64,000 nt of DNA from Oncomelania hupensis (GCA_036898135.1 CM072511.1:163515564-163579563), one strand, 5' to 3'. Positions 41,348-53,930 are shown, counted from the stretch's first letter. Translations and numbers: made by a program. The notes: generated from the letters alone by a model not told the origin.

Positions 41348-42018
41348 AGCTTATACTGTTAGTCTTTACTTTGGATGAGAATGCTACACCATTGGGTATT
41401 TGTGCTCGTCTGTTGGATCGTCTTCCTGTTCACCCTCGCCGCCATCTCCATCGACAGACTCTCCTCCGTCGTCAAGGACAACGCCAGGCCCAGGCTCTTC
41501 AGCTCACCACAAAGAACTAGTGGCTGCGTGTGCCTCCTAGCTGGCCTGGGTGAGCAACGCACTCGTCTGCCTCCCCTTGGCGCTGGGCGGCGCTGTCGGT
41601 GACGACATACAACGATGAAGTCCTAAGATGACGGTGAAGACTATGGTGATGATGATGAAGATAATGGTGGTGAAGAAGAAGAAGATGACAATGATGATCA
41701 AAGGCGAAGACGATAATGCTGATCAAAGGCGACGACGATGATGATGACGATGATGGTAATAACGACATTTGTGATAACGGCGGTTTAATTTTGGGTATTA
41801 TCCACATGAAATCATACCCATTTTTCCTAAAAGAGGGAGGCGACAGTTACATCATGGGAGCAGTATTGGAAGTTACAGTGTTCTTGCTTGGGTCTATGGG
41901 TGTAGTTGTCCCTAATGCCGTCATCTAACGCGGCTACCACCTTGTGCACCTTAGTATAATATAGTTAGTTAGTTATTGTTTATAGAGTCCAGCGGACTGC
42001 AAAAAGCCGAATCAGGAC

Positions 42019-42101
42019 CACTTAGTATAGTATAGTATAGTATAGTATAGTATAGTATAGTATAGTATAGTATAGTATAGTATAGTATAGTATAGTATAG
42101 T
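42019..42101. repeat. (TATAG)n pentanucleotide repeat
   Basis: About 16 copies of TAGTA/TATAG starting after GGACCACT. Confidence 0.95.
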
Positions 42102-42239
42102 GTGTAACGATTTTAGGTCTTGCGATTAGATCTAATACAATTACATGTCATTTACTTCCATTGAGTTACCGAGACTAGAAGCGCAGTCTAAAGCGTAAGC
42201 TAAAGTGTCACTCTCCTTGGTCACAAATTACAAGAAGAA

Positions 42240-42762
42240 GCACAAGTGAAATATCTTGGCGTTACCCGGACAAGTTACCTGAAGTGGGGCCCCCCACATC
42301 TCCAACATGACTAGCAGAGCAAACAGAACTCTAGGTTTCCTCAGACGAAACCTGAAGACCTCAAACAAGAAATTAAAGCAAATGGCTTATCGAGCGCTTG
42401 TGCGTCTAGTCCTGGAGTACGCCTGCTCTGTGTGGGATCCTCACACATCTGATGGCATCAAAGCCATCGAGAGAATCCAACGCCGAGCTGCACGATGGGT
42501 CTCAAACCGGTACCGCAGACATCAAGCGTGGACCAGATGATGGAAGACTTGCAGTGGCCCTCAATCCAGGAGAGGGGAAAAAGAATAAGAATGACGACTT
42601 TCAACAAATTTCATCATGGCCTAACAATGATTGACAGCCGATTAAAACCAAAACCCAGCTCCCGACACTAAATTTCCAGAAAGTGGGGATACTATTTATA
42701 CTGAAACCCCAGGCACCCCAACTGGGGTGTAGTGACTGTCGTCCTGTTGTGACTGTATGAAA
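42240..42762 (+). mobile_element. LINE 3' end with RT C-terminal remnant
   Basis: Frames give VKYLGVT (broken), then MTSRANRTLGFLRRNLKTSN, RALVRLVLEYACSVWDPHTS and IERIQRRAARWVSNRY, the carboxyl region of a non-LTR reverse transcriptase. It continues as WPSIQER-like text in other frames and a 3' end TATACTGAAACCCCAGGC. It is followed by an ATTACATTACATT repeat. Badly 5' truncated. A second 3' end is at 39108-39190. Confidence 0.8.
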
Positions 42763-43118
42763 TCATTACATTACATTACATGGTTATTGCTTTAGGTCCA
42801 GCGGACTCTTGCGAGCCAAATCATGACCAGAGAAGAGAAAGAGGACTCACCCCTGATCCGCATAAAAGATCTGCCGAAACAACCCTAGTGGTAACACTGA
42901 AGGCAATCTACCAGCCGATCACTTTACAATAAAGACATCCCACGCAGGGGACGCTGAGGCTATACTCTAATTTATCGAACCCCCGTTTACAAAAACAAAA
43001 TAGAATACAAACATCATTATACAATATCAACAAAACACATACATATAAAATGCTAACATTGCTAAATAATAACATAGGAAGCCCCAGTGACCATTTGGCA
43101 GAAAGCGTCCAACATTCC

Positions 43119-44088
43119 TGTCCAAAACATGCCTGTTTCCAAGGGACGCGTCGGAAATCATGAAGTGACTGTCCTAAGAGACTCTGGCTGCAATGGGGTC
43201 ATCGTCAGAGAAGATTTCATCGCCAAAGAACAGTTCACTGGCGATTCTAAATGGACACTCATGGCCGACAGCAAGTGTGTGAAAGCGCCAGTTGCAAAGA
43301 TTCAAGTCAGCACCCCTTTCTACATAGGCGAAGTAGAAGCGGTTTGCCTGAAGAAACCGCTGTATGATTTGATGATCGGGAATATCGAGGGCGCGAGACG
43401 ACCCGACGACCCCGATTCAGAATGGAGTCCTGCCTCAACCCAACGTGTCGAAGTTGTGGAGGAGGATCCATTGCCATTTCCCGATGGAGACCTTACAGAG
43501 CTGCTACGGGATAATGTGGCTACTCCGGCTCAGCCCTGCCGACCAGGGATCGTCGCTGCTGTCACTACCAGGGCCCAGGCCAAGAGAGACAAGACGTCTA
43601 TGCCACTGAAGGTCGCCGACAAATCCAAAGCCGCCATCGTGGACAGAGATAAGCTGATCCAGCTCCAGGAAGCTGATGGTACTTTAAACAAGTACAGGAA
43701 CCGCCAAGACCACGTGACCAATGGCAGTGGCACGGTCTATTTCGAGGTGAAGGCCAAGATCCTGTACAGAATCTTCCAGCACCCGAAGGTCAACGGAGGT
43801 AAACCACTACGTCAAGTCTTGGCACCGTTACCTCTAAGGCGCCAAGTGATAGAAGTAGCTCATGACTCCATCATGGGAGGTCACCTGGGCATCAAGACGA
43901 CGTCGGACAGAATCCAGGCAGCGTTCTACTGGCCAGGACTTCATGCTGATGTTAGCCGTTTCTGCCGATCATGTGACATTTGCCAGAAGACAATACCTCG
44001 AGGAAGGGTTCCTAAAGTGCCTATGCAGAGAATGCCTCTGATCGACCGACCTTTCAAGAGGGTGGCCTTAGACTCATCCGGCATTTAA
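43119..44088 (+). pseudogene. Protease to integrase zinc-finger region, copy 2
   Basis: Open for over 320 codons: NMPVSKGRVGNHEVTVLRDS, the protease-like DSGCNGVIV site, and the H-H-C-C finger ending CRSCDICQK. It ends shortly after PFKRVALD, where the integrase core is deleted. Confidence 0.85.
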
Positions 44089-44097
44089 CTACACACC

Positions 44098-44997
44098 CTA
44101 CCATCTAATGTGCAACGGGCTCGTCAAAATGTTCAATGCTACCCTGAAGTCCACCCTGAAGAAACTATGCAGCGAGCAGCCCAGACAATTGCATCGCTAC
44201 ATCAACGCTTTACTACTTTTCGCCTACAGAGAAGTACCGCAGGAGTCCACCGGCTTCTCTCCGTTCGAGCTGTTGTACGGAAGAGCCATCCGAGGACCGA
44301 TGCACATCTTAAAAGAATTGTAGACGAAGGAAGTAGACACCCCAGAGGTGAAGAACAGCTACCAGCACGTGTTTGAGCTACGGGAGAAGCTGGAGCAGAC
44401 TCTCGAGATAGCCAGAGAAAACCTGAAGAAGTCCCAGGACTGTGGAAAACACTACTACGATCGTAGGGCTGTGAACAGGAAGTTCAAACCTGGCAACAAA
44501 GTGCTGGTGCTGCTACCTACCGATCACAATAAGTTGCTGATGCAGTGGAAAGGCCCATAAGAAGTGGAGACCGTGGTGGGGATCAACGACTACAAGGAGA
44601 AGGTCGGCCAGCATTCCAAGATATACCACGCCAACCTCCTTAAGCTGTACGTAGAAAGGCCATCAGAGACTGTACACGCAGCAACAGCAGCTGAGATCGA
44701 CGACAGCTTTGACAGCGAGGAACTGTTGGAACTGGGAGACTTCCACAGCAAAGAAGGCATCGATGATGTTAAGCTAGGACCAAGCTTGACGGAAGGTCAA
44801 AAGATGGAGCTCAAGGACCTTATGGGCGAGTTTCCCCGTAACTTCAGCGATGTCCCAGGCTCTACAACTTTGGTCGAACATGAAGTCCACCTTACTTCAG
44901 ATATCCCCGTTCAATCCAAACCCTTCCCGATCCCTTTCAAGGCCCGCGAGTCCTTGAAGAAAGACATCGATGAGATTCTGAAGATGGGCATCATCAG
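44098..44997 (+). pseudogene. Integrase C-terminus, GPY module and pre-RT region, copy 2
   Basis: CNGLVKMFNATLKSTLKKL has Lys where copy 1 has the catalytic Glu (NGLVEKFN). It continues with FSPFELLYGRAIRG, KFKPGNKVLVLLPTDHNKLL, QWKGP then a stop, and HSKIYHANLLKLYVERPSET. It ends at the solo LTR insertion. Confidence 0.82.
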
Positions 44998-46414
44998 TGT
45001 GACGGTGGGTCTATTGTTGCTGGGATCTGCACAATGGAATGCTATTACCCACTCGTCTATTGTCGGTGGGGATCGCTAGTAATCTCCCTGTGACTTAACT
45101 TAATACATTTATTTGTTTAGCTCGGTCTGTGTTTATGCTGGGGGTACAGAGATAGAAAGAAAAATGGTAAAAGATCACTGTCACACTAGCTCTCATACGG
45201 CTATGAAACATAGGTAGTCCAGCCACTTGATAACAGTAACTATCACACATTTATTTCCTCTACTCTATACACGATCTGCGAAGTACGATACTAACTTAAA
45301 AGTTCAAATGTCAATACGAATGGTTCGCTCTTGATAGTTCTATGCAGCTATTTTATCATCATCGGGCACTGGATACTTTCTGCCCTAATGGTCAGAGTTC
45401 TGGAAGAGTGGACTACTGTGGTCCTTTGATACCAGTTTTAGTGCACTTATCTAATAATTCGATGAGCTGTGTTGTGGTTGCTTCCTTGATAAGCTGTGTT
45501 GGGGTGGATTCTGCTCCTTGTGGCTAGACTGGTGGGCTCTCTCCGCTCAGTGCTTTAGATGCCTCTGCAGACCAACGTTCAGCGACGACTTGTTCTTGTC
45601 TTTTGCCTTGTTGGGCTCACGATACAATGCCTGCTCGTCTGTAACATATGAGACGAAATTCTGCACAACCCTGTATAATAGGTGTGTGCAGAGCGTCTCA
45701 CTGAAGGCCGAAGTAGCCCTCAGTGATTAGCTCCACATCTCTATATATAAGCGACGAACATTCTGCTAAGTCCGTGATCCACTGGAATCTCCACTCTAAT
45801 TTCCAATACATATATAAATATAAATCATGGCTAACTATACACATAGAGAAAGAATTAATATTATACACATTCTCTGGTACAGCCACTGGTCTGCAAGCAT
45901 ACACATAGGTTAAACAACAGTGGGTTCATATGGAATACAACATGGCGTCGGCCGGTCGTGTTCGCCACGTGGTCACGCAACGTTGGACTAACAATTCAAT
46001 TCTTAGCATTGCAAATTTCACAAACATAATTCAACAGTAATATCAATACATCACGATGAAACAAAAGTATGTTCATTTACCTTTTTTGACAACGTCAGGC
46101 CGTGGCTAACTTGATTGAATTCGAATTTTCAACAAGTCCTGCTTCTCTAGTCGGTCAGTGGAGAGATTTCTGTTCAAGCGTAACTGTGTACTGCTCCTAG
46201 TTTGAACGCAGAATGACCCTCTACCTGGCCTCTGCATGACCAGGCAGAACTGATCTACCTAATCTCGCTGTGTTCTCATTGGCTGTAAAATCGACTCTAT
46301 CCTTAAGCTGCGGTGAGGTCACTACACTGCGCGGGCGTCACTATACAATTGTATTACACTGGCTAAACAAGGCAACAGCTTAAACTGTGCTGTGTAAAAC
46401 TGCCTCTTGTTACA
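44998..46414. repeat. Solo LTR of another retrotransposon family
   Basis: 1417 bp starting TGTGACGG and ending TTGTTACA, flanked by an exact 5-bp duplication ATCAG (44993-44997 and 46415-46419). Counting one ATCAG, the host RT-region homology resumes directly. No coding frame of note inside. The orientation of the lost element is unknown. Confidence 0.85.
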
Positions 46415-46419
46415 ATCAG

Positions 46420-46910
46420 GGAGTCCAGTTCCCCCTACTGTCGTGGTCGTGAAGAAGAAGGACGGGAGCAACAGAGTATGCATCGAGTACAGGAAGGTTA
46501 ACAAAATCACTGTCTTCGACCCTGAGCCGATGCCTACTGCAGAAGACCTCTTCCGCCAATTATCGGGGAGTGAAATCTTCTCAAAGATTGACCTCAGCAA
46601 GGGTTATTGGCAAGTCCCGTGCGTTAACAGGACATACACTGCTTTTATAACTCCTGATGGGACGTACGAGTGCCTAAGGATGCCCTTTGGCACGGTCAAC
46701 AGCGGAGCTACCCCGAAGAGAGGTATGAGGAAGATGCTCAAAGGGATGGACAACGTCGTGTGTTATTGGGACGACCTGCTAGTCCACACCCTCACCTGGG
46801 AAGAGCATCTGCAGACCTTGAGGAGGCTGTTTCACCGCCTAACAGAAGCCAACTTGACTGTGAGACCCGACAAGTGCATTCTGGGAACTGACAACGTCGA
46901 CTTCATCTGA
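46420..46910 (+). pseudogene. Reverse transcriptase domain, copy 2
   Basis: VVVKKKDGSNRVCIEYRKVN, FSKIDLSKGYWQVP, LRMPFGTVNSGATPKRGM, VVCYWDDLLVHTLTWEEHLQ and NLTVRPDKCILGTDNVDFI before a stop. After the stop the same non-RT tail as in copy 1 follows (EITVFDLGPMTT). No RNase H follows. Confidence 0.85.
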
Positions 46911-47163
46911 CATTCGATGGAAGAAGGAGGATGCACTGACTCCAGGAAAGCCCACGAGATCACTGTCTTTGACCTTGGGCCGATGACAACCGTAACGGAC
47001 GAGGGCATCGTTTCCTTGCGGATGAATGAACATTAATTCTGTGTGGATGAACTGAGAACATTGTGACAGTATTTAGACAGACTGAAATCAGTTTTAATTC
47101 TGGACTTTGTGCATCGCGTCTCAACGTTGTTGAAAGAAATTAAGTAAATTTCTTCTTGAGTGT

Positions 47164-47477
47164 TGTTACGTTGAAACGCGCACGATAGTTCGTGTGAAAT
47201 TCGCGCGATAGATCCGATCGTTTTATTTTGCAAGAATGTACTCACCTTTGATTTGATTTTGAGTTGTTGTGTTGAAAAAGTAAAAAGCTGAGAGTGGAAA
47301 AATAGATTGTATGCAGTTGTTGATGTTCGCTGAATAAAGTTGGAAAACTACATACGACGACTTCTGTCTTGTTGCTGAGTGAGCGGGCTGCGTGCATAAA
47401 CGAATCTGAGTTACACTTATCAGGTTTCAAGCATCGGGGCTGAATCAACTGATAAAAAAACAACATCGAGTGTAACA
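47164..47477 (+). repeat. 3' LTR (314 bp) of Gmr1-like copy 2
   Basis: Starts TGTTACGTTGAAACGCG and ends GAGTGTAACA, the same termini as the 640-bp LTRs of copy 1. It is about 326 bp shorter because the middle (32430-32660 equivalent) is missing. It contains GCTGAATAAAGTTGG, a likely poly(A) signal. Confidence 0.85.
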
Positions 47478-47520
47478 ATGCATAATGTGCTAATACGTTT
47501 CTTAGTTCTTGTCCATGTAC

Positions 47521-47735
47521 TCAGGGGTGGATAAGTCGCCGGTTTCCTATTGCGAAGGTCGCGGGTTCGATTTCCGCAAGGGCCGAACGTATGTGACTTA
47601 GGTACGAGACTATTGAGGTCACCGAGGGTTTTCTCCGGGCACTCCTGTTTCCTTCCTCTAACCCTTCAATAATGGTACCGGATGCAGTCAATTCACAATT
47701 ATTAAAAAATAAAAATTCGATTTTCTTTCCGTCTT
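47521..47735 (+). mobile_element. tRNA-derived SINE, 3' truncated
   Basis: Head GGTGGATAAGTCGCCGG and B box GGTTCGATTTC (near 47564), body as in 52103-52340. It stops after CCGTCTTCT and continues into a different LINE-like end, AGTTTGAGATCAATAAAGTT with a TGTAT repeat. Confidence 0.78.
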
Positions 47736-47737
47736 CT

Positions 47738-47821
47738 CAGTTTGAGATCAATAAAGTTATACTGTATTGTATTGTATTGTATTGTATTGTATTGTATTGT
47801 ATTGTATTGTATTGTATTGTA
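47738..47821. repeat. LINE-like 3' end with (TGTAT)n tail
   Basis: AGTTTGAGATCAATAAAGTT matches 14611-14635, followed by about 11 copies of TGTAT. Fused to the SINE on its left. Confidence 0.75.
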
Positions 47822-48534
47822 CTTCCAGTACTGAACTTCCCATACACAGTTGGTTCAGTTGTACGGTGCGTTTGACAGCGCAGCAAAATTCTGCAAGTTG
47901 GTGTCGTTTGCAGTTTGATTTGGGAAAGTCTCTCGAGCAGCCTTTTCAGTTGGTAATTGCGCTATTGAGCAACACGTTATTCTGATTTTTTTTAACACTA
48001 TTAACACTATTTAACACTATTAACCGTTCCTTCGCCTTCGTCATCGCCACCTATATCTCCATATAAATGTACTAAAAATATTTCCATTCACAAGGACGGC
48101 TGCAGTTACCGTCACAATGTGCAGTAACGGCGTAGTAATTACCAATACATCACATCATTTTGGCGAGAGTACAGCGTAATCACCATTGTACAAGCCACAT
48201 CGCCAACCAGCGCTAGATCTCTACCATTTCGCGGGAAGTAATGTTATCACATTCAGTGAAGGCAATGTAATAACATTCAAGGGAGGTCATTGGGACTACT
48301 TGAGTTAAAGATTGCCTGAAGATAATATAATACCCAATGAGGATCAAGGCATTTTCGGATAAGCCAAAGTGGGGGCCGCTCGTTTCTCAGCTACCTCCTA
48401 ACGCAAATACAACCACCAAATGCAGAAATTGGTCACTGTTTTCTGTTGCCGGTCCCGCATGCAAACATCCCCGTTATTGTTACCCTACAGCTTCCCTACA
48501 GGTGTTGATGCCATTTTGTAATTGAGGCCACTGT
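47822..48534. other. Unassigned intergenic DNA
   Basis: No open frame of interest and no transposon end recognised. TTAACACTATT occurs in short tandem copies at about 47991-48022. Confidence 0.6.
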
Positions 48535-48755
48535 TTGCCTCTTTTGAGATATAGAACAAAACGAGTTTAGCAAGATATTGACCCCAGTGGCCTTGACCTT
48601 TGATGGTCGGATGGTTGGTAAATTGAAATAGGGCTAATACGATGGCAAGGGAGACTTATCACTAAGCTAGATAGCCTAATGTTTGTATGAAGTTCGACCA
48701 CAATCTGTTTAGTGGTTCTTGAGTTATGGCGAGCAACGGTCCGACCGACAGTTGG
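48535..48755. repeat. Old dispersed repeat (CCTTGACC family)
   Basis: GTGGCCTTGACCTTTG, CACAATCTGTTTAGTGG and TTCTTGAGTTATGGCGAGC echo 12980-13090 and 14690-14730. Confidence 0.55.
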
Positions 48756-49000
48756 CTTCTTCTTTTTCCCGACTACTTCAGGCCAACAGTTTCCTTGTCC
48801 TGATACCCGACTATTTTATAATACTTCTCTGACGGTTCACTGTCAGGTCTCCGCACGCCATCAAAACCTCGTTCACCGCGCGAATCGCGACTCTAAGGCG
48901 ACCTAGCTCGGTGATAGGATCGCCGCTGCTACCAACACACGAGAGCTTTTCCGCCTCAGCAGCAAGCTTATGGATGCATGGACACTATATAATATATACA

Positions 49001-50562
49001 CAGGCGGCGGAAGCAAAGGGGGCAGGGGGGCCATGCCCCCCCCCCCCCTAGAAAAATGTTGGAGGGGGCAGCCTTATATATTGCCCCCTCCAATAATGAG
49101 AAGTTTATTTTTATTTATTTTATTTTTTTGCCAGGGCATTAAAGGATTTTTTTCTTCAAATGGAATCAAGCAATACAAGTGTTTATCATCATAATCATCA
49201 TCATCACCCTCTGATCAGTAAGAGAAGTTCGTCCCTTCGTCACTTCGTCATCATTTTCTGTCGACGCGTCATAATCGTTAGCCTTAGCGTAGATCAACGT
49301 GAGCGACAGGTTTCGACATCGTGCACGTCAAAGTCGCGTTTTGAAAACTTTAATTTGCTGTCAGTTTTTACAGTCTACCGTTTTCAATATCAGCAATTTT
49401 CTCGACTACAAGTGAAGAAGTCAGCAAAATGGCAAATGCTTTGACAACTGGTGTTATTGTTCCTCGTCAAGCATCCCGACAGACTCTCCGTGACAACCAA
49501 CCTGCGGCCACTCCAGAAGAATATTTCAAGATTAGCATTGCCATTCCTTTCTTGGAACACCTGTCAACCGAATTGGACTCGAGGTTCAAAAATGCTGGTC
49601 TAGCAGTTGATGGTCTATGTCTGGTGCCAAGCACTTTAATAGACAACCAGGATGGTTTCATGCAGGTTCCAGAAGGGGTGATGCTGGCAATGTTGTGGGA
49701 GTCTGACCTACCAGACAAACGCTACCCATGATGCAGAATACCAACGGTGGGTTTGCAAATGGCGAAGTGCTGCTGAGAGTGCGACAGCTATAATCCCATC
49801 CACGGCATCAGAAGCACTGAAACATTGTGACAGGGATTTTTTTTAATCCCAACCTGTTCATCATGCTTTAGAACCTTTGCACCCTACCTGTCACTACTGC
49901 CGAGTGTGAGCGTTCAAACAGTCAGTTGCGCAACCTGAAAAACTACCTGCGCTCTACAATGGGGCATCAGAGACTAAATGGACTTGCTTTACTGAAAGTG
50001 CACAGGGATGTTGATATTGACTTCAAAGAGGCAGTGAACTGTTTTGCCAGAAGATACAATTCACAAATGGTACTAATGCCGAGGAACCTAGTGCAGCAAG
50101 ACTGAATTAAGTGAAAGCAGGGTGGTGATGTTCATAAACTACAAGGTAAAGCTTTATACCGTTAACGATCAACAAAAAGTAGTGAATAACAATAGTATAC
50201 AAAACATCTCTGATGATAAATAAATGTGTGTGTGTGTTGTTTTTTTTAAGGGAGGGGCAGAGGATAATTTTTGTACCCCAGAGTTTGTCAGTTCAATTGT
50301 TCAAAAAGCTCAAAGTCCCACACCATCACAGATGGCTTTTTCAAGGTTCAGACTGCACCAGATTGCACCATTTTGCATCCTTGAAAAAAAAAATTTCCGG
50401 GGGAGCATGCCCCCGGACCCCCCTAGAAAGCTCGGCGCTTCGCGCCTTCGCTGAATCTGTAACCCCCACCCCCACCCTCGACTTTTCCCAGGTCTGGCCC
50501 TGATGTCAGTGAATAGTCTGTGCCCCCCCCCCCCCCCAATCCTGAGCAGCTTCCGCCGCCTG
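49001..50562 (+). mobile_element. hAT transposon with transposase remnant
   Basis: Inverted ends CAGGCGGCGGAAGC (49001) and GCTTCCGCCGCCTG (50562); one more base pair (CA/TG) also matches outward. The flanks AATATATA and ATATATAT are nearly the same 8 bp. A second inverted motif of C-runs plus CATGCCCCC lies inside both ends. The transposase survives as a broken gene (49429-50105). Confidence 0.82.
49429..50105 (+). pseudogene. hAT transposase C-terminal half
   Basis: The first 100 codons are open: EYFKISIAIPFLEHLSTELD, RFKNAGLAVDGLCLVPSTL. A frame change follows, then SEALKHCDRDFF, a stop, and pieces such as SVAQPEKLPALYNGASE. This resembles the C-terminal half of hAT transposases of the P52rIPK/ZMYM-like group, in which an S-C-E-R-S-F-S-type block is expected; here it reads TAECERSNSQL in another frame. 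Confidence 0.72.
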
Positions 50563-50571
50563 TGATATATA

Positions 50572-51256
50572 TAGAGAGAGAGTCCATGTTTGGATGACGT
50601 TACTGTGAACAGGATGCTCCATACCCTTATTCCTCCAGAAACTCTCCCCGGGAGGTTCAGCGAGTTCTTCATCGGCAAGATCGAGGATATCAGACAAAGT
50701 CTTGATTCTGGTCCTCCCGTTGAAGGATCTTCTGATTCGCTGGGTTTCTCGGGAACACTGCTTAGTGTTTTCCAACCAGTGACCGAAGCGCTGGATAAAA
50801 AGAAAAAAGATCATTCTCAGCATGCTTAAGAAAGCTTGTTCCAACATATCTGTTAAATGCAAAAAAAAAGAGTGTTAGTACACTGGTGTTTTTTTTTTTC
50901 CAACTGCATTGTTTTTGCCTTTGATTCCGCTTATGGTTGGGTTTTACTACTGTCATATCAACAATTAATTATATATTTTTAGCTTGCGTGATTTCCATGT
51001 TATATTTGAACCACTGCATCTATTTTGTCTCAACTGTTTTACATTGCTTTCTCGGGATTTACATTAGTGTTAAAGTTAGTATGTATGTTTGTGCATGTAA
51101 TGTACACCTTTGCATAGCCATGTATGATTTTTTCCTCTCTGTGTTCATAATTGGTGTTTTAAGACTATGTTATGATGTTAAACTGCGAGTGTCTGAATGT
51201 GTGCATGCGTGTCAGTGCTTTGAGCTGACTGTTGTCTGGAATCGCGCTTTATAAAA

Positions 51257-51317
<61 letters not shown>

Positions 51318-51318
51318 C
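50572..51318 (+). mobile_element. CR1/L2-like LINE, internally deleted
   Basis: A short frame NRMLHTLIPPETLPGRFSEF, FFIGKIEDIRQSLD and FQPVTEALDKKKKD is the pre-RT linker typical of these LINEs. The RT itself is missing. A 3' UTR follows and ends GCGCTTTATAAAAATT plus an ATT repeat (51256-51316). Confidence 0.7.
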
Positions 51319-52100
51319 CAGATATTATATGGATTAGTATACCTTCTTGATTCTTTATCCCTAAGTTAAATTTTATATTTCTCTCGTGTGTGCCGACACA
51401 GCTTACTCCCAAAGACTACGTTTGAGTATTTGACGCTGTCACCGAACTTTCGGAGTTACAATCATTATCCACAAGTTAGCTTTTTTTTTGTGCATGTGTA
51501 TACGCATTAACATCGTATCACTGACTGCTTGTTCTACGAGAAATAAGTAATAGAACTTTCAGCGTCTGAAACTAAAATCGCAAAAGTTAGAGTTTATATT
51601 TCAATTGTGCATTCAGACATAGTTCATCTTTGACTGCTATTCTCCTTAGTAGTGAAGTGATTGAAATACTTGCGCTAAGTCTTCGTGATGTGTTTTGCTC
51701 CTGTTGAGAGAGAGGAGTGATTTCGTTTTTACTCTTCGACCATCAGTGACACGTTTTCTGGCAAAAAATAAACTGCACATCATTGTCACAGATATAACCC
51801 ACAGAAGGTATGTGGGTTTTTATTTTCAACTTTTATAAAAAAATTATTATTTAGTACTTATTCTATATGGTTGCAATGACAACCAGTTTAAATTAAATTC
51901 AGTTCATTTCAATGGGTTTAGTTTACGTCTTTTTTTAATGCATAAGAATATAATATCAGACAACCAATCTTTAAAATACAATATAATTGTTTTTAAATCA
52001 TAACTGTGTTGACTTTGTATCATTCAGTTTTCATGATGTTAAAAAAAAAAAAAGGTAAATGATGTTAGACACAATTTTATCAGATTTTTTACTGACGATA
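51319..52100. other. Unassigned AT-rich intergenic DNA
   Basis: No gene or recognised repeat. AAAAAATAAACTGCACATC near 51762 could be a relic poly(A) signal of a retroposed 3' end. Confidence 0.55.
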
Positions 52101-52102
52101 AT

Positions 52103-52584
<482 letters not shown>

Positions 52585-52829
52585 GTCAATTAAATGTGGT
52601 TATTTATTTATACACCCGAATAAGGACCCTTTGTTTCGTTTTTGTTTGCATAATTTATCTTAAGTGCAGACCTAAGCGATAAACCACGGACTTTCTATCA
52701 CGTAATCCAATTAGAACCAACTGGACGACACACTAATGAGCTCAAAACAGTTCTGGCAGCTGCAAGAAGCAGCTAAAATGTTTGTAGCATCCTCCCTAAA
52801 AGAAAAAAAAACTTACCCAATCAAACCCA

Positions 52830-52940
52830 CCACTCCCATCGCATCTCTCTAAATACTCCCATCGCATCTCTCTTAGTCTAAACACTCCCATCGCATCTCT
52901 TTAAAAACTCCCATCGCATCTCTCTAAACATTCGCCACTC
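52830..52940. repeat. Short tandem repeat ACTCCCATCGCATCTCTCTA
   Basis: Four or five units of 20-32 bp with slight length changes. Confidence 0.85.
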
Positions 52941-53197
52941 TTCCACTCCCCACCACATCCCTTACCTCCCCTGCCTCCCCTCCACCTCACACACACACCA
53001 TAGTTATTCTTATATCGAGCACTTTACATCTCAGCAAGCTGGCAATGGTGTAGATCTTTGTATTGCTTGTGTGGACTTATTCACTTGGCAATAAAGATTT
53101 CTGTATTCCTGATCTTTCAAAAAAAACAAAACAAAAAACCCGCCCCAGACGTAGTCTACATCTTTTGCACGTTTGTAAATGCTGGTTGCTGTGGGCA

Positions 53198-53451
53198 TGT
53201 AGAAACGACGTTCTGATGACACACACATGAAACTCCACATGGTTTCTTCTGACTTTTTTGGAAGGCCGTACTATTTGGACGTCAAAGTAGTTCTCCGTTG
53301 AGTTAGAGCTGTTTTAGGATTAGGGTTAGGTTAAGGGTTAGGGATAGCTTCAAAAATTGGAAAATGTCAAAATAATGTCAAAGAAATGGAAAGTGTGTCA
53401 AAATAATCCCTGTTTTTTTTTCACAACAGTCATCAGAACGTCGTTTTTACA
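53198..53451. mobile_element. MITE with TTAGGG motifs, third copy
   Basis: Ends TGTAGAAACGACGTTCTGAT and ATCAGAACGTCGTTTTTACA. The interior is very close to 40972-41231, including GGTTAAGGGTTAGGGATAGC. A GT microsatellite follows at 53456-53518. Confidence 0.8.
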
Positions 53452-53465
53452 AAAATGTGTGTGTG

Positions 53466-53509
<44 letters not shown>

Positions 53510-53930
53510 TTTGTGTGTGGAAATACATTTGAATGGCTTGCCAACTTGTTTGTCAGTGATTTGAGCCGTTCACTGCGCGCTATCAAGACAAGTTCGCCTA
53601 GTGTATTTTCAGTGGGGCAACCCTCAACGCCTTACTTCAAATGGGGCAACTTTATACTAAAGTACATTGGTGTATTGGGGAGAGATGTGGGGCGTATTTG
53701 GAGGGGACCTCTCCCGTAAAGACTAGGGCACGCAATAAAATAGCATTGTCAAGCATAGTTATCAACTTGGATGGAACGCAGTTTCAACACCTGGATGGAT
53801 CGATACAACGAAAGAAAACAGCTCACTTCACACTCTTTTCCACCCAGTTGTGAATGGGTTCTAGACCTGGCTTTGCTTAGAACGGGAGAAGAAGAAGGCA
53901 AGGCAGCAAAGAAGAGGCGATGAACTTATC

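Larger units (their letters stand above)
43119..47477 (+). mobile_element. Gmr1-like LTR element, second copy, decayed
   Basis: Starts abruptly in the protease region (no Gag, no 5' LTR). It matches the minus-strand element through protease, integrase zinc finger (to about 44071), GPY region, pre-RT, RT (46420-46910) and a 3' LTR (47164-47477). Damage: a deletion of roughly 250-300 nt in the integrase core at about 44072 removes the first two catalytic aspartates; stops lie near 44321 and 44557; a solo LTR is inserted at 44998-46414. The RT ends at the same shortened 3' structure as the other copy. Confidence 0.88.
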
